Shown here piece after piece: positions 43,558 to 50,302 of a DNA stretch of 56,236 nt. The stretch is from Myxococcales bacterium. Its GTDB lineage: Bacteria; Myxococcota_A; Polyangia; Polyangiales; Houyiibacteriaceae. The position numbers were made by a program, and so were the translations under genes. The stretch spans positions 1-56,236 of the forward strand of contig JAHBWH010000033.1 of the NCBI GenBank assembly GCA_019637115.1, in the 5' to 3' direction. The first letter of the stretch is position 1. The number at the start of each line of letters is the position of its first letter. A model generated the notes under the pieces. The model did no database searches. It had not been told where the DNA came from and saw nothing but the letters and a program-made list of their open reading frames with translations.

Positions 43558-45519
43558 ATGAAGCTATTGGCGACGCTCGCGGTCCTGCTGGTCCTGGGGT
43601 GTGGGGGAGACGACGACCCGGCCGTCGACGGCGGGCGAGTCGACGGGAGCGTCGCGGACGGGAGCGTCGCGGACGGCGCGTCGTTTGATGCTTTCGCGCC
43701 CGACGCGAGTGAGGCGCCTGACGCGGCCGTCGACGCGGCTTTGCCCGTCGACGGGGGGACCGCGACCGACGCCACGGTCGGCGTCGACGTGCCCGACGCG
43801 GAGGCCGCGACGTGCGCCGCTCCTTGCGACGCGCCGCCGGGGCCGTGCTTCGAGGCGACGGGGCTGTGCGTGGCGGGGACCTGTGAGTACGCGGAGCGAG
43901 CGGGGAGCTGCGACGACGGGAACCCTTGCACGACGGGAGACATGTGCGTCGAGGGCGGGTGCGTAGGGACGCCCGTCGTCTGCGACGCGCCGCCAGGGGC
44001 GTGCTTCGAGGCGGCGGGCGTCTGCGTGGCGGGTGCGTGCGAGTACGGGGAGCGAGCGGGGAGCTGCGACGACGGGAACCCCTGCACGACGGGAGACGTG
44101 TGCGTCGAGGGTGGGTGCGTAGGGACGCCCGTCGTCTGCGACGCGCCGCCCGGCTCGTGCTTCGAGGCGGCGGGCGTGTGCGTGGCGGGGGCGTGCGAGT
44201 ACGCGGAGCGGGCGGGGAGCTGCGACGACGGTGATGCCTGCACGGTCGAGGACATGTGCGTGGAGGGCGGCTGCGTCGGGACGCCGCTCCGTTGCGACAC
44301 GCCGCCCGCACCGTGCCTCGACGTCACCGGCGCGTGCGAGGCCGGCGCCTGCGTCACGGTCACGCGCCGGGACGGAACCAGCTGCGAGGGCGGCGCGTGC
44401 CTGGGCGGGGTCTGCGCGCAGGCGTTGCGAGGGGTCGTGCAGGTCGTGGCCGGCCAGATGCACACCTGCGCGCGTCTCTTCGGCGGAGAGGTTCGCTGCT
44501 GGGGGCGCAACGCGTTCGGCCAGCTCGGCGACGGGACGACGGAGGAGCGACGCGCTCCGACGCGGGTGATCGCCCTTCCGCCCGCGCTGGCGCTCAGCGC
44601 CGGCGGGCAGAGCACGTGCGCGATCGTCGACTCGGGAGAGGTCTATTGCTGGGGCTCGAACGCCGAGGGCCAGCTCGGGACGGGGGACACTGACGATCGT
44701 TCGAGTCCGACGCTCGTGCTGAACGAGACCGGGACCGCGCCGCTGACGAACGTCGAGAAGATCCTCGTCGGCACGGCCCACACCTGCGCGCGGCTCACGT
44801 CGGGTCAGGTGCGCTGCTGGGGACACAACCAGTGGGGGCAGGTCGGCGATGGGACCGTGACGCGCCGCACGCGGCCCACCGCAGTCCTCGAGCCCGGCGG
44901 GACCGGGCCGCTGACGTCCATCGCGGACCTCTTCCTCGGGAGCCGCCACGCGTGCGGTCTGACCACCACCGGCGCGCTGCTCTGTTGGGGCGCCAACGGC
45001 TCGGGGGCTCTCGGCGACGGGACGACGACACCCCGCCTGCTGCCGGTGCCGATCTCGCTGAACGACGTCACGCAGCTCCGCGGTGGCGGCTCGCATACGT
45101 GCGCGCGGCTCGTGACCGGCCGGATGATGTGCTGGGGCGCGAACTCCTCCGGGCAGCTCGGGGACGGCACGACGAGTGGGCCGGAGCTCTCCCCGGTCGA
45201 GGTCTACGCGTCCGGCGTCGCGGAGACGAGCGCGGGCCTCAACGCGCACACGTGCGCGCGCTTCGAGGATGGCTCCGTGCGTTGTTGGGGGCTGAACTCC
45301 GACGGACAGGTCGGCGACGGGACGACGGTCAGCCCTCGGCTCACCGGCCGGCTCGTCGGAGGGCTCGAGGAGCCGGCCGAGCTCGCCACAGGCTTCGCGC
45401 ACAGCTGCGCGCGCGTCCGAGGCGGCGAGCTGCGTTGCTGGGGCGACAACGGTCAGGGGCAGCTCGGTGATGGAACGTCGAGCCGCCGCACGAGCCCTGT
45501 CGCAGTCTTGGATCCATGA
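43558..45519 (+). CDS. Cys-rich repeat and RCC1-propeller lipoprotein
   Basis: 653 residues from ATG 43558, lipobox VLGC. An Asp/Ala-rich linker is followed by three nearly identical 52-residue Cys-rich units (CFEAAGVCVAGACEY, SCDDGNPCTTGD, CVEGGCVGTP) and a partial fourth. The C-terminal half is an RCC1-type beta-propeller (MHTCARLFGGEVRCWGRN, GQLGDGTT and about five more). Probably cell-surface and protein-binding. A related RCC1 scrap is at 4855-5003. Confidence 0.88.
   Translation: MKLLATLAVLLVLGCGGDDDPAVDGGRVDGSVADGSVADGASFDAFAPDASEAPDAAVDAALPVDGGTATDATVGVDVPDAEAATCAAPCDAPPGPCFEATGLCVAGTCEYAERAGSCDDGNPCTTGDMCVEGGCVGTPVVCDAPPGACFEAAGVCVAGACEYGERAGSCDDGNPCTTGDVCVEGGCVGTPVVCDAPPGSCFEAAGVCVAGACEYAERAGSCDDGDACTVEDMCVEGGCVGTPLRCDTPPAPCLDVTGACEAGACVTVTRRDGTSCEGGACLGGVCAQALRGVVQVVAGQMHTCARLFGGEVRCWGRNAFGQLGDGTTEERRAPTRVIALPPALALSAGGQSTCAIVDSGEVYCWGSNAEGQLGTGDTDDRSSPTLVLNETGTAPLTNVEKILVGTAHTCARLTSGQVRCWGHNQWGQVGDGTVTRRTRPTAVLEPGGTGPLTSIADLFLGSRHACGLTTTGALLCWGANGSGALGDGTTTPRLLPVPISLNDVTQLRGGGSHTCARLVTGRMMCWGANSSGQLGDGTTSGPELSPVEVYASGVAETSAGLNAHTCARFEDGSVRCWGLNSDGQVGDGTTVSPRLTGRLVGGLEEPAELATGFAHSCARVRGGELRCWGDNGQGQLGDGTSSRRTSPVAVLDP
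43825..44292 (+). repeat. Three tandem 156-bp coding repeats
   Basis: Units start at 43825, 43981 and 44137, each beginning TGCGACGCGCCGCC and encoding one Cys-rich module. High nucleotide identity implies recent amplification. Confidence 0.9.
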
Positions 45520-45525
45520 CGTTGG

Positions 45526-45596
45526 CGCGAAAAGGGGGACTCGAACCCCCGTCTCTGGGATGGCGACCCAGTGTCCTACCGCTGGACGATCTTCGC
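45526..45596 (-). tRNA. tRNA-Gly (GCC)
   Basis: 71 nt. Acceptor GCGAAGA/TTTTCGC, D-arm GTCC-AGCGGTA-GGAC, anticodon stem CTGGG/CCCAG with loop TCGCCAT (anticodon GCC), T-arm GGGGG/CCCCC-type with TTCGAGT. Canonical. Confidence 0.93.
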
Positions 45597-45709
45597 ATGA
45601 CGACGAGACCGCAAATGGTCTCGCCGGTTGGGCAGCCGCACGAGCTCCGGGGATCCGAAGGAGCTAGCCACGCCACGGTCGGACGCTCTCAGCCAAGAGC
45701 GTCTGCCGG

Positions 45710-45795
45710 CGGAAGAGAGAGGGATCGAACCCCACGCGTGGTCGACGCGCGCACTGGTTAGCAACCAGGCCCGGACCCAGTCCGGGTTCTCTTCC
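45710..45795 (-). tRNA. tRNA-Ser (GCT), unusual D-arm
   Basis: 86 nt, class II with a long variable arm. Acceptor GGAAGAG/CTCTTCC, anticodon loop TTGCTAA (GCT), T-loop TTCGATC. The D-arm CCCGGAC-TGG-GTCCGGG is a perfect 7-bp stem with a TGG triloop instead of a 3-4-bp stem and a 7-11-nt loop. Mismatches at 27-43 and 49-65. No encoded CCA. Confidence 0.75.
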
Positions 45796-45816
45796 ATGTC
45801 GAGTCCGTTGGGCCGC

Positions 45817-45871
45817 GTCACAGGTCGCGTCGCCCCGCTCGGCTCGCGAACGGAGTGACGCGACCTGCGAC
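45817..45871. repeat. Inverted repeat
   Basis: GTCACAGGTCGCGTC (45817-45831) pairs with 45857-45871 at 14 of 15 positions around a 25-nt loop. Confidence 0.6.
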
Positions 45872-45986
45872 GCCGCGTCCACCACGCCCCTGCGCCCCTG
45901 CGCTTCACGCGACCACCGTCAGAGGCGCGACGCGGCGCGCTCTCGGCGAGCGGGCCCGTCTCTCACGTCGTCGGATGATGCGCTCC

Positions 45987-46122
45987 ACACAGGGCTCGCG
46001 GACACGCGAGCGCTCACCATACAGGGCTCGCGGACACGCGAGCGCTCACCGCACAGGGCTCGCGTGGACACACGAGCGCTCGACCCGACGAGCTCGCGTG
46101 TCCACGCGAGCTCGTCGGGTCG
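45987..46122. repeat. Cluster of palindromes
   Basis: Two 32-bp tandem units (45987-46018, 46019-46050), each with the hairpin GCTCGCG-GACA-CGCGAGC, a variant third unit (46051-46080), then a perfect 20-bp inverted repeat with a 2-nt centre (46081-46100/46103-46122). No gene. Confidence 0.85.
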
Positions 46123-46177
46123 CGGCCTGGCGCCCGCGCGATCTCGAGGATCGCGCGGGCGCGCTCGGCCGCGGGGC

Positions 46178-46681
46178 TCAGCTCAGCCACGCGCCCCAGG
46201 CGTCGGGGACCGCCGAGTCGCCGCGGCGGATGCCTCCGCCGCCCGGCAACCACGTCGGGCGCTTCGGCTCGCGCGACAAGGGCATGCCCGCCTCACGAGG
46301 CGTGCGGGCCGCCTTTCGCGTGTTGCAGTCGCGGCACGAGGTCACGATGTTCTCCCAGCACGTGCGGCCACCGCGCGAGCGCGGGAGCACGTGGTCGTAC
46401 GTCAGGTCGTGCATGGGGGCCTCCGCGCCGCAGTACTGGCAGCGGAAGCCGTCACGCAGGAAGACGTTCAAGCGCGAGAACTTGATGCGCCGTGGCGCCC
46501 TGCTCGCCCCGCGGCGGAGACGGACGATCGACGGCATGCGCATCGCCACCGAGGGCGAGCGCACGACGAGATCGTACTCCTCGACGATCTCGGCCTTGCC
46601 GATCCAGAGCATCGAGATCGCGTCCTGCCAGGGGACGATGCGTTGTGGGAGGTAACCCTTGTCGAGTACGAGCGTGCGCAT
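46178..46681 (-). CDS. HNH endonuclease family protein
   Basis: 167 residues from ATG 46681 (MRTLVLDKGYLPQRIV; AGGAG upstream). CQYCGAEAPM, TYDHVLPRSRGG, WENIVTSC and CRDCNTRKA form the HNH metal-binding fold with two CxxC knuckles. Homologues are common, often single-copy chromosomal genes in Myxococcota and Actinobacteria. It lies between tRNA-Ser and tRNA-Asp in the same direction, so it may be co-transcribed with the tRNAs. Confidence 0.88.
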   Translation of the reverse strand: MRTLVLDKGYLPQRIVPWQDAISMLWIGKAEIVEEYDLVVRSPSVAMRMPSIVRLRRGASRAPRRIKFSRLNVFLRDGFRCQYCGAEAPMHDLTYDHVLPRSRGGRTCWENIVTSCRDCNTRKAARTPREAGMPLSREPKRPTWLPGGGGIRRGDSAVPDAWGAWLS

Positions 46682-46750
46682 GGCTGTTGAGCTCCTGCGT
46701 TCGAGCCGCCATCGGCGGCGCGCGTGCCGCGGCACGCATTGAGAGGGCGA

Positions 46751-46771
46751 CCCCGGCGACCATCGCCGGGG
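46751..46771 (-). repeat. Perfect hairpin with UGG triloop (minus strand)
   Basis: Minus strand CCCCGGCGA-TGG-TCGCCGGGG: 9-bp stem, TGG loop, the same cap as in the D-arms of tRNA-Ser and tRNA-His. It lies between tRNA-Asp and the HNH gene. An RNA processing or termination role is possible. Confidence 0.6.
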
Positions 46772-46811
46772 CCGTTCACGTCGAGGGCGTCTCGAGACGT
46801 CCCCGCCGCGG

Positions 46812-46884
46812 CGCCACGTATGGGAATCGAACCCATCTCACACGGTCGACAACCGCGCTGCGTCGCCAGAGCGCATCACGTGGC
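46812..46884 (-). tRNA. tRNA-Asp (GTC)
   Basis: 73 nt. Acceptor GCCACGT/ACGTGGC with G73, D-arm TGCG-CTCTGGCGA-CGCA, anticodon loop TTGTCGA (GTC), T-arm ATGGG-TTCGATT-CCCAT. U8 is replaced by G and the D-loop is atypical. No encoded CCA. Confidence 0.8.
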
Positions 46885-46887
46885 AGG

Positions 46888-46913
46888 GCCGTCGGGCGAG
46901 CGCGCCCGACGGC
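46888..46913. terminator. Perfect 10-bp hairpin between tRNA genes
   Basis: GCCGTCGGGC/GCCCGACGGC with loop GAGCGC. No T-run. A smaller hairpin, CTCGGG-TGA-CCCGAG, lies at 46932-46946. Confidence 0.5.
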
Positions 46914-46978
46914 GAGGAATGGCGAAGGCCGCTCGGGTGACCCGAGAGGTGTGTCGCGCCGCTGAGGCTCGACGCGCG

Positions 46979-47052
46979 TGGCACTGCCTCCAGGACTCGC
47001 ACCTGGAACGCGGGCTTCGCTCGCCCGCATGATTCTCTTTCACCAAGGCAGT
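46979..47052 (-). tRNA. tRNA-like gene, non-canonical, with encoded CCA
   Basis: Acceptor ACTGCCT/AGGCAGT, then G73 and CCA; T-arm CCAGG-TGCGAGT-CCTGG; anticodon-like arm GCGGGC-GAGCGAA-GCCCGC. Position 33 would be A rather than U and the central triplet reads GCG, so the decoding identity is uncertain. The D-region (GGTGAAAGAGAATC) pairs weakly and lacks the usual GG. It may be a real atypical tRNA or a decayed one. Confidence 0.5.
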
Positions 47053-47068
47053 ACGGTAAGAGGTGGGG

Positions 47069-47142
47069 TCCATGCGGCCGGATTCGAACCGGCGGCCTCC
47101 CGCTCCCGAAACGGGCGCTCTTCCAGGCTGAGCTACACACGG
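47069..47142 (-). tRNA. tRNA-Pro (CGG)
   Basis: 74 nt. Acceptor CCGTGTG/CGCATGG with C1-G72 and A73 as usual for proline, D-arm GCTCAGCCTGGAAGAGC, anticodon loop TTCGGGA (CGG), T-arm GCCGG-TTCGAAT-CCGGC. Canonical. Confidence 0.93.
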
Positions 47143-47258
47143 TTGGTGTCGTCGGCGACGCACCATCGGTCGTCGTACGCTCGGTGGCGCAGGCGACGTG
47201 GGTCGGAGTCGTCCCGAGCGACGCGGCGTCGCCTCGGTCCGTGGCCGTCGTAGGCGAC

Positions 47259-47293
47259 GGCAGCCCACCGAAGCGTGGCTTCGGCGGGCTGCC
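47259..47293. terminator. 16-bp hairpin between tRNA-Ala and tRNA-Pro
   Basis: GGCAGCCCACCGAAGC pairs with GCTTCGGCGGGCTGCC (one non-Watson-Crick pair) around a 3-nt loop. No T-run; a processing signal or terminator. Confidence 0.5.
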
Positions 47294-47322
47294 CCCGGAA
47301 CGACAAGCACTTCTGGATTGGG

Positions 47323-47394
47323 TGGAAACGGCGGGACTCGAACCCGCAACCCCCGGCTTGCGACACCGGCGCTCGCCCATCGAGCTGCGTCCCC
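47323..47394 (-). tRNA. tRNA-Ala (CGC)
   Basis: 72 nt. Acceptor GGGGACG/CGTTTCC with the G3-U70 alanine identity pair and A73, D-arm GCTCGATGGGCGAGC, anticodon loop GTCGCAA (CGC), T-arm GCGGG-TTCGAGT-CCCGC. Canonical apart from G32. Confidence 0.92.
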
Positions 47395-47432
47395 AGATCG
47401 GGCTGCGTCACGACGCGTGCGTCGTGGCGTGG

Positions 47433-47505
47433 TGGAAACGGCGGGACTCGAACCCGCGACCTCCGGTCTGCCAGACCGGCGCTCTCCCAGTTGAGCTACG
47501 TCCCC
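47433..47505 (-). tRNA. tRNA-Ala (GGC)
   Basis: 73 nt. Same acceptor and T-arm as the neighbouring Ala gene (G3-U70, A73), D-arm GCTCAACTGGGAGAGC, anticodon loop CTGGCAG (GGC). Canonical. Confidence 0.95.
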
Positions 47506-47565
47506 GTCTCGACCGCTCACCCGTCCACGGTCGTCGACGCGACGGCCCGCGAAACGGATGGTTGG

Positions 47566-47634
47566 GGTGATCGGGGGAATCGAACCCACACCGACCCGGG
47601 TCACGACCGAGCGTACGGCCACCGTACGATCACC
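47566..47634 (-). tRNA. tRNA-His (GTG), minimal D-arm
   Basis: 69 nt without CCA; CCA is encoded at 47563-47565. An 8-bp acceptor GGTGATCG/CGATCACC includes the extra G-1:C73 pair diagnostic for histidine. The anticodon loop TCGTGAC gives GTG but has C at position 33. The D-arm is only TACGG-TGG-CCGTA, a perfect stem with a TGG triloop. T-arm GTGGG-TTCGATT-CCCCC with one mismatch. Confidence 0.75.
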
Positions 47635-47659
47635 AGCGCGCGAGGGGCACGCCCCTCGC

Positions 47660-47686
47660 ATCATCTTCGTCCGATTCAGCTGTCAA
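47660..47686 (-). promoter_or_regulatory. Candidate promoter of the tRNA island
   Basis: A perfect minus-strand TTGACA (47681-47686) lies upstream of tRNA-His with a poor -10 candidate (GATGAT) 15 bp on. A hairpin GCGAGGGG/CCCCTCGC lies between it and the first tRNA. Confidence 0.4.
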
Positions 47687-48042
47687 AGAGGGTGGCCGCA
47701 GGCGATGCGCGCCGGTCGGAGGGCATGGCGAAGCCATCCGTGCTCGAGAGGTGAGCGCGGTGATTCGACATTGAACGAGGGGAACGTCGCGAACCTTAGC
47801 GAAAGAAGGTTGCGCGAATCCGTCGCCGATCGAGGTGGGCTCGGTCGGGTGGCATCGAGAAGGGGGAGCGGGCTGAGGTTCTCCCGCCAGCGCTCGGCGC
47901 GGGGCGGGGGAGGCGCGGTGGACCTCGGGGCTTCGGTGGTGTGGACGCTTCGACGACGTGGGCGGACGGAACGAGAAGAGCCGCCAGCGGGGGAACGCGG
48001 GCGGCTCTCGGAGGGCCTCTCGGGCCACTCGTCAGATCCACC
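47687..48042. other. Gap upstream of the tRNA island
   Basis: No convincing gene in this stretch. It lies between the candidate tRNA promoter and the end of the small minus-strand frame at 48043; open plus-strand frames here lack coding character. Confidence 0.4.
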
Positions 48043-48408
48043 CTAGCTGGTCGGGACCTCCCCGAAGAGGAGACCCTGGCGACGCACGCCGCCGAAATCA
48101 CTGCCGCAATCGCGGGCAAACGCAGGCAGGCAGGTCGCCTCGCCCTTCGCGCCGAGCGTGTGTGCGCACGCCCAGCGTGGCGCGACGATCGGGTTCGCGT
48201 GTGCGCGCGGACGGCGATACGTGCCTTCGCTCCCGCCTTCATTGGCGAGCGACACGAGACCGCGGCTGCGACGCCGTCCGAGATGTTGCTCGAGGCTCGA
48301 GGAGTCGCCTCGGACCTCAGCCGTCTCGTCCATCACGCCGCCGCCGAGCGCGCCCAACAGGGCGCCCTCGCGGGAGGGGTGGAGATGAAGCTGTTGCTCG
48401 AGGCTCAT
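48043..48408 (-). CDS. Hypothetical protein, doubtful
   Basis: 121 residues from ATG 48408 (MSLEQQLHLHPSREGALLG). Third-position GC is reasonable and two related blocks (SLEQQL, SSLEQHL) occur. No family, signal or membrane segment. It could be a small real gene or a chance frame. Confidence 0.35.
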   Translation of the reverse strand: MSLEQQLHLHPSREGALLGALGGGVMDETAEVRGDSSSLEQHLGRRRSRGLVSLANEGGSEGTYRRPRAHANPIVAPRWACAHTLGAKGEATCLPAFARDCGSDFGGVRRQGLLFGEVPTS

Positions 48409-48738
48409 GGTGCACGCTTGGTAACGCGGCCCTCGAACGGGGTCAAGAGAAAAAGTTCATCATCAAATCGAGAAGTGAGATCGCTCCGACGCCATCAATA
48501 CCTGAATCGCGTCGAGCGCCGCGCCGCACGGGCCTCGACCTCGGGACGGTCGCTCGGGACGGTCGCTTGGGACCGTCGCTCGGGATGGTCGCTCGGGATG
48601 GTCGAGCTCGACCCGTCCTGCGTCGGCGTGTCTGCCTCGAAGGCCAGCTCCCGCTCCGCGCGCGGCTCCAGGGACTCGGCGTCCTGCGAGCGCGAGTGCT
48701 CGTCTCGCGCGGGGGAGTCGTGGCAGGGTGCCGCTCGG
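48409..48738. other. Intergenic region upstream of the membrane protein
   Basis: 330 bp. The left part (near 48450-48510) is AT-richer than the surroundings and may hold promoters; the middle carries the 13-bp tandem repeats. No gene seen. Confidence 0.45.
48543..48607. repeat. Five tandem 13-bp units
   Basis: GGGACGGTCGCTC and variants at 48543, 48556, 48569, 48582 and 48595, differing by one to three bases. Confidence 0.85.
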
Positions 48739-49530
48739 ATGGAAGCCGTCTTCCCTTGGGGCCCTCGCCTCGCGCTCGCGACCGTCGTGATCGTCGTCGG
48801 CGCGAGCGTGGACCGCCAGCTCGGGCGCCGCGGCAGCGGTCGGCTCGCGGGCGTGGACGTCGACGAGCGCCCCCGCGACCGCGCCTGGCGCGCGGCGGTG
48901 CGCACGCTGAACGGTGCGCTCGCGCTGCTCGCGCTCGCGGCGTCGCTGACGCAGGCGCCCATCCCCGCGTTCGTGATGGCGCTCGTCGCCTGTCTCTCGG
49001 GCCCCGCCGCCCTCGGGCTCTGCGCCCGGCGCGCGCTCCGCAGACACGACGCCGAGCCCGCGCTGACCCCCTCGGTGGCCCACCACTTGGCGAACGGCGC
49101 GACCATCGCGCTCGCAGCCCTCTTCTTCCGCGGGGTGCTGCCGGTCTTGCCTGCGATCATCCCGCTGCACTGGGCGGGGCTCGGCCACGGCGGCTACGGC
49201 CCACCGACGCGCCTCTGGTGGAGCCTGCTGCTGCTCGCGTGGGGGACGGGCGTGATGGTCTTCGCCGCGCGCGCCGCCCGCGCGAGCCGCGGCTCGGCGT
49301 GGCGACGCCTGGCCGCGCTCCGGCTCGCGGAGACGAGCTTGCTTGCCTTCGATCTGTCCGTGATCGCGCTGTGGATCGGCGTCGCGGTCAACGGCATCCC
49401 AGGCGCCTACACCACCCGCCCGGCGGTCCTCATCGCGGCCGCGATCATGGCCGGAGGGCTGCTCCTCGGGGTCTTCGGAGAGCTTCGCGACCGGCGTCGC
49501 GACCGGGGATCCTCCCAGTCGAGCGCGTGA
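48739..49530 (+). CDS. Membrane protein with DUF1648-like segment
   Basis: 263 residues from ATG 48739, about seven hydrophobic segments. The central PLHWAGLGHGGYGPPTRLWW resembles the conserved loop of DUF1648 membrane proteins (IPxHWN..G..DGYG). Function unknown. A degenerate GC-rich repeat stretch follows to 49679. Confidence 0.65.
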   Translation: MEAVFPWGPRLALATVVIVVGASVDRQLGRRGSGRLAGVDVDERPRDRAWRAAVRTLNGALALLALAASLTQAPIPAFVMALVACLSGPAALGLCARRALRRHDAEPALTPSVAHHLANGATIALAALFFRGVLPVLPAIIPLHWAGLGHGGYGPPTRLWWSLLLLAWGTGVMVFAARAARASRGSAWRRLAALRLAETSLLAFDLSVIALWIGVAVNGIPGAYTTRPAVLIAAAIMAGGLLLGVFGELRDRRRDRGSSQSSA

Positions 49531-49679
49531 ACGCGAGCGGCGCCGAGCGCCAGAACTCGAAGCGGCCCCGAGCGCCAGAACGCGAAGCGGCGCCGACGGG
49601 AAACGGCACCGAGCGACGGCTGAACGCGAAACGGCGCCGGGGCTCTCGCCGCGGCGCCGCTTCCCTGCGGTTGGGTGGC

Positions 49680-50153
49680 TCAGACCGCGACGTGGACGTT
49701 CGCGGCGCCCGCGGGCGCCTTCGGCCGGGACGACGCCCCGACGATGGCCGCGATGAGCGAGAGGATGAACGCGACGACGCCGCTGATGACGGCGGCGAAG
49801 ATGATCGCGCCGGTCCCGAGCGCGCCCATCAGCGCGCCAGCCGCCTGCGCGGCCGCCTCGCCTTGGCCCTCGAGGTCGACCGCGACGGCCGCGTTTGCCT
49901 CGGCCATCACGGAGTCCAGCATCATGATGCCGCCGACCGCGAAGATGATGGCGTAGAGGGTCGAGCCGACGAAGGCCGCGCCGACGCCGAGGCCCTTGCC
50001 GGCCTTCGTGAGGAACGTGCTGAGGAACCCGCCGGCGATGAGCAGGCCGACGCCCACCCAACCGTTGGCGAAGAGGGAGGCGACGCCCGCCAAGAGCGCC
50101 GCACCGAGCATGATGGCCCACGCCATCTTCGCTTCCATCGAACCAGGCTTCAT
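49680..50153 (-). CDS. Small four-helix membrane protein
   Basis: 157 residues; helices at about 10-25, 30-45, 55-80 and 115-140 (GVGLLIAGGFLSTFLT; GAIIFAAVISGVVAFIL). An Ala/Glu loop separates the last two. Like the protein at 22865 in size and layout, but function unknown. Confidence 0.7.
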   Translation of the reverse strand: MKPGSMEAKMAWAIMLGAALLAGVASLFANGWVGVGLLIAGGFLSTFLTKAGKGLGVGAAFVGSTLYAIIFAVGGIMMLDSVMAEANAAVAVDLEGQGEAAAQAAGALMGALGTGAIIFAAVISGVVAFILSLIAAIVGASSRPKAPAGAANVHVAV

Positions 50154-50302
50154 TTCGTACCGTCCTTCTTGTGAGCCCTGGTGGGCTCCGCGTTCTCTCG
50201 AGACCGCGCCTTGCGGCCTGCACCTCCCCTCTACGTGGGCGGTGAGCCGGAATTCCTCGGCGCAGCTCTTTTCTTGGGAGACGCGGACGGCTTCGGCGGG
50301 GG

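Noticed and set aside
43825-44292. CRISPR-like periodic repeat
   Set aside because: The 156-bp period is in-frame protein repeat coding for Cys-rich modules.
45960-46122. CRISPR array
   Set aside because: Only two or three adjacent palindromic units without unique spacers; no cas gene in the window.
46178-46681. HNH protein as a homing endonuclease of the tRNA island
   Set aside because: It is a full-length member of a common chromosomal HNH family with no intron or intein around it, so homing is not supported.
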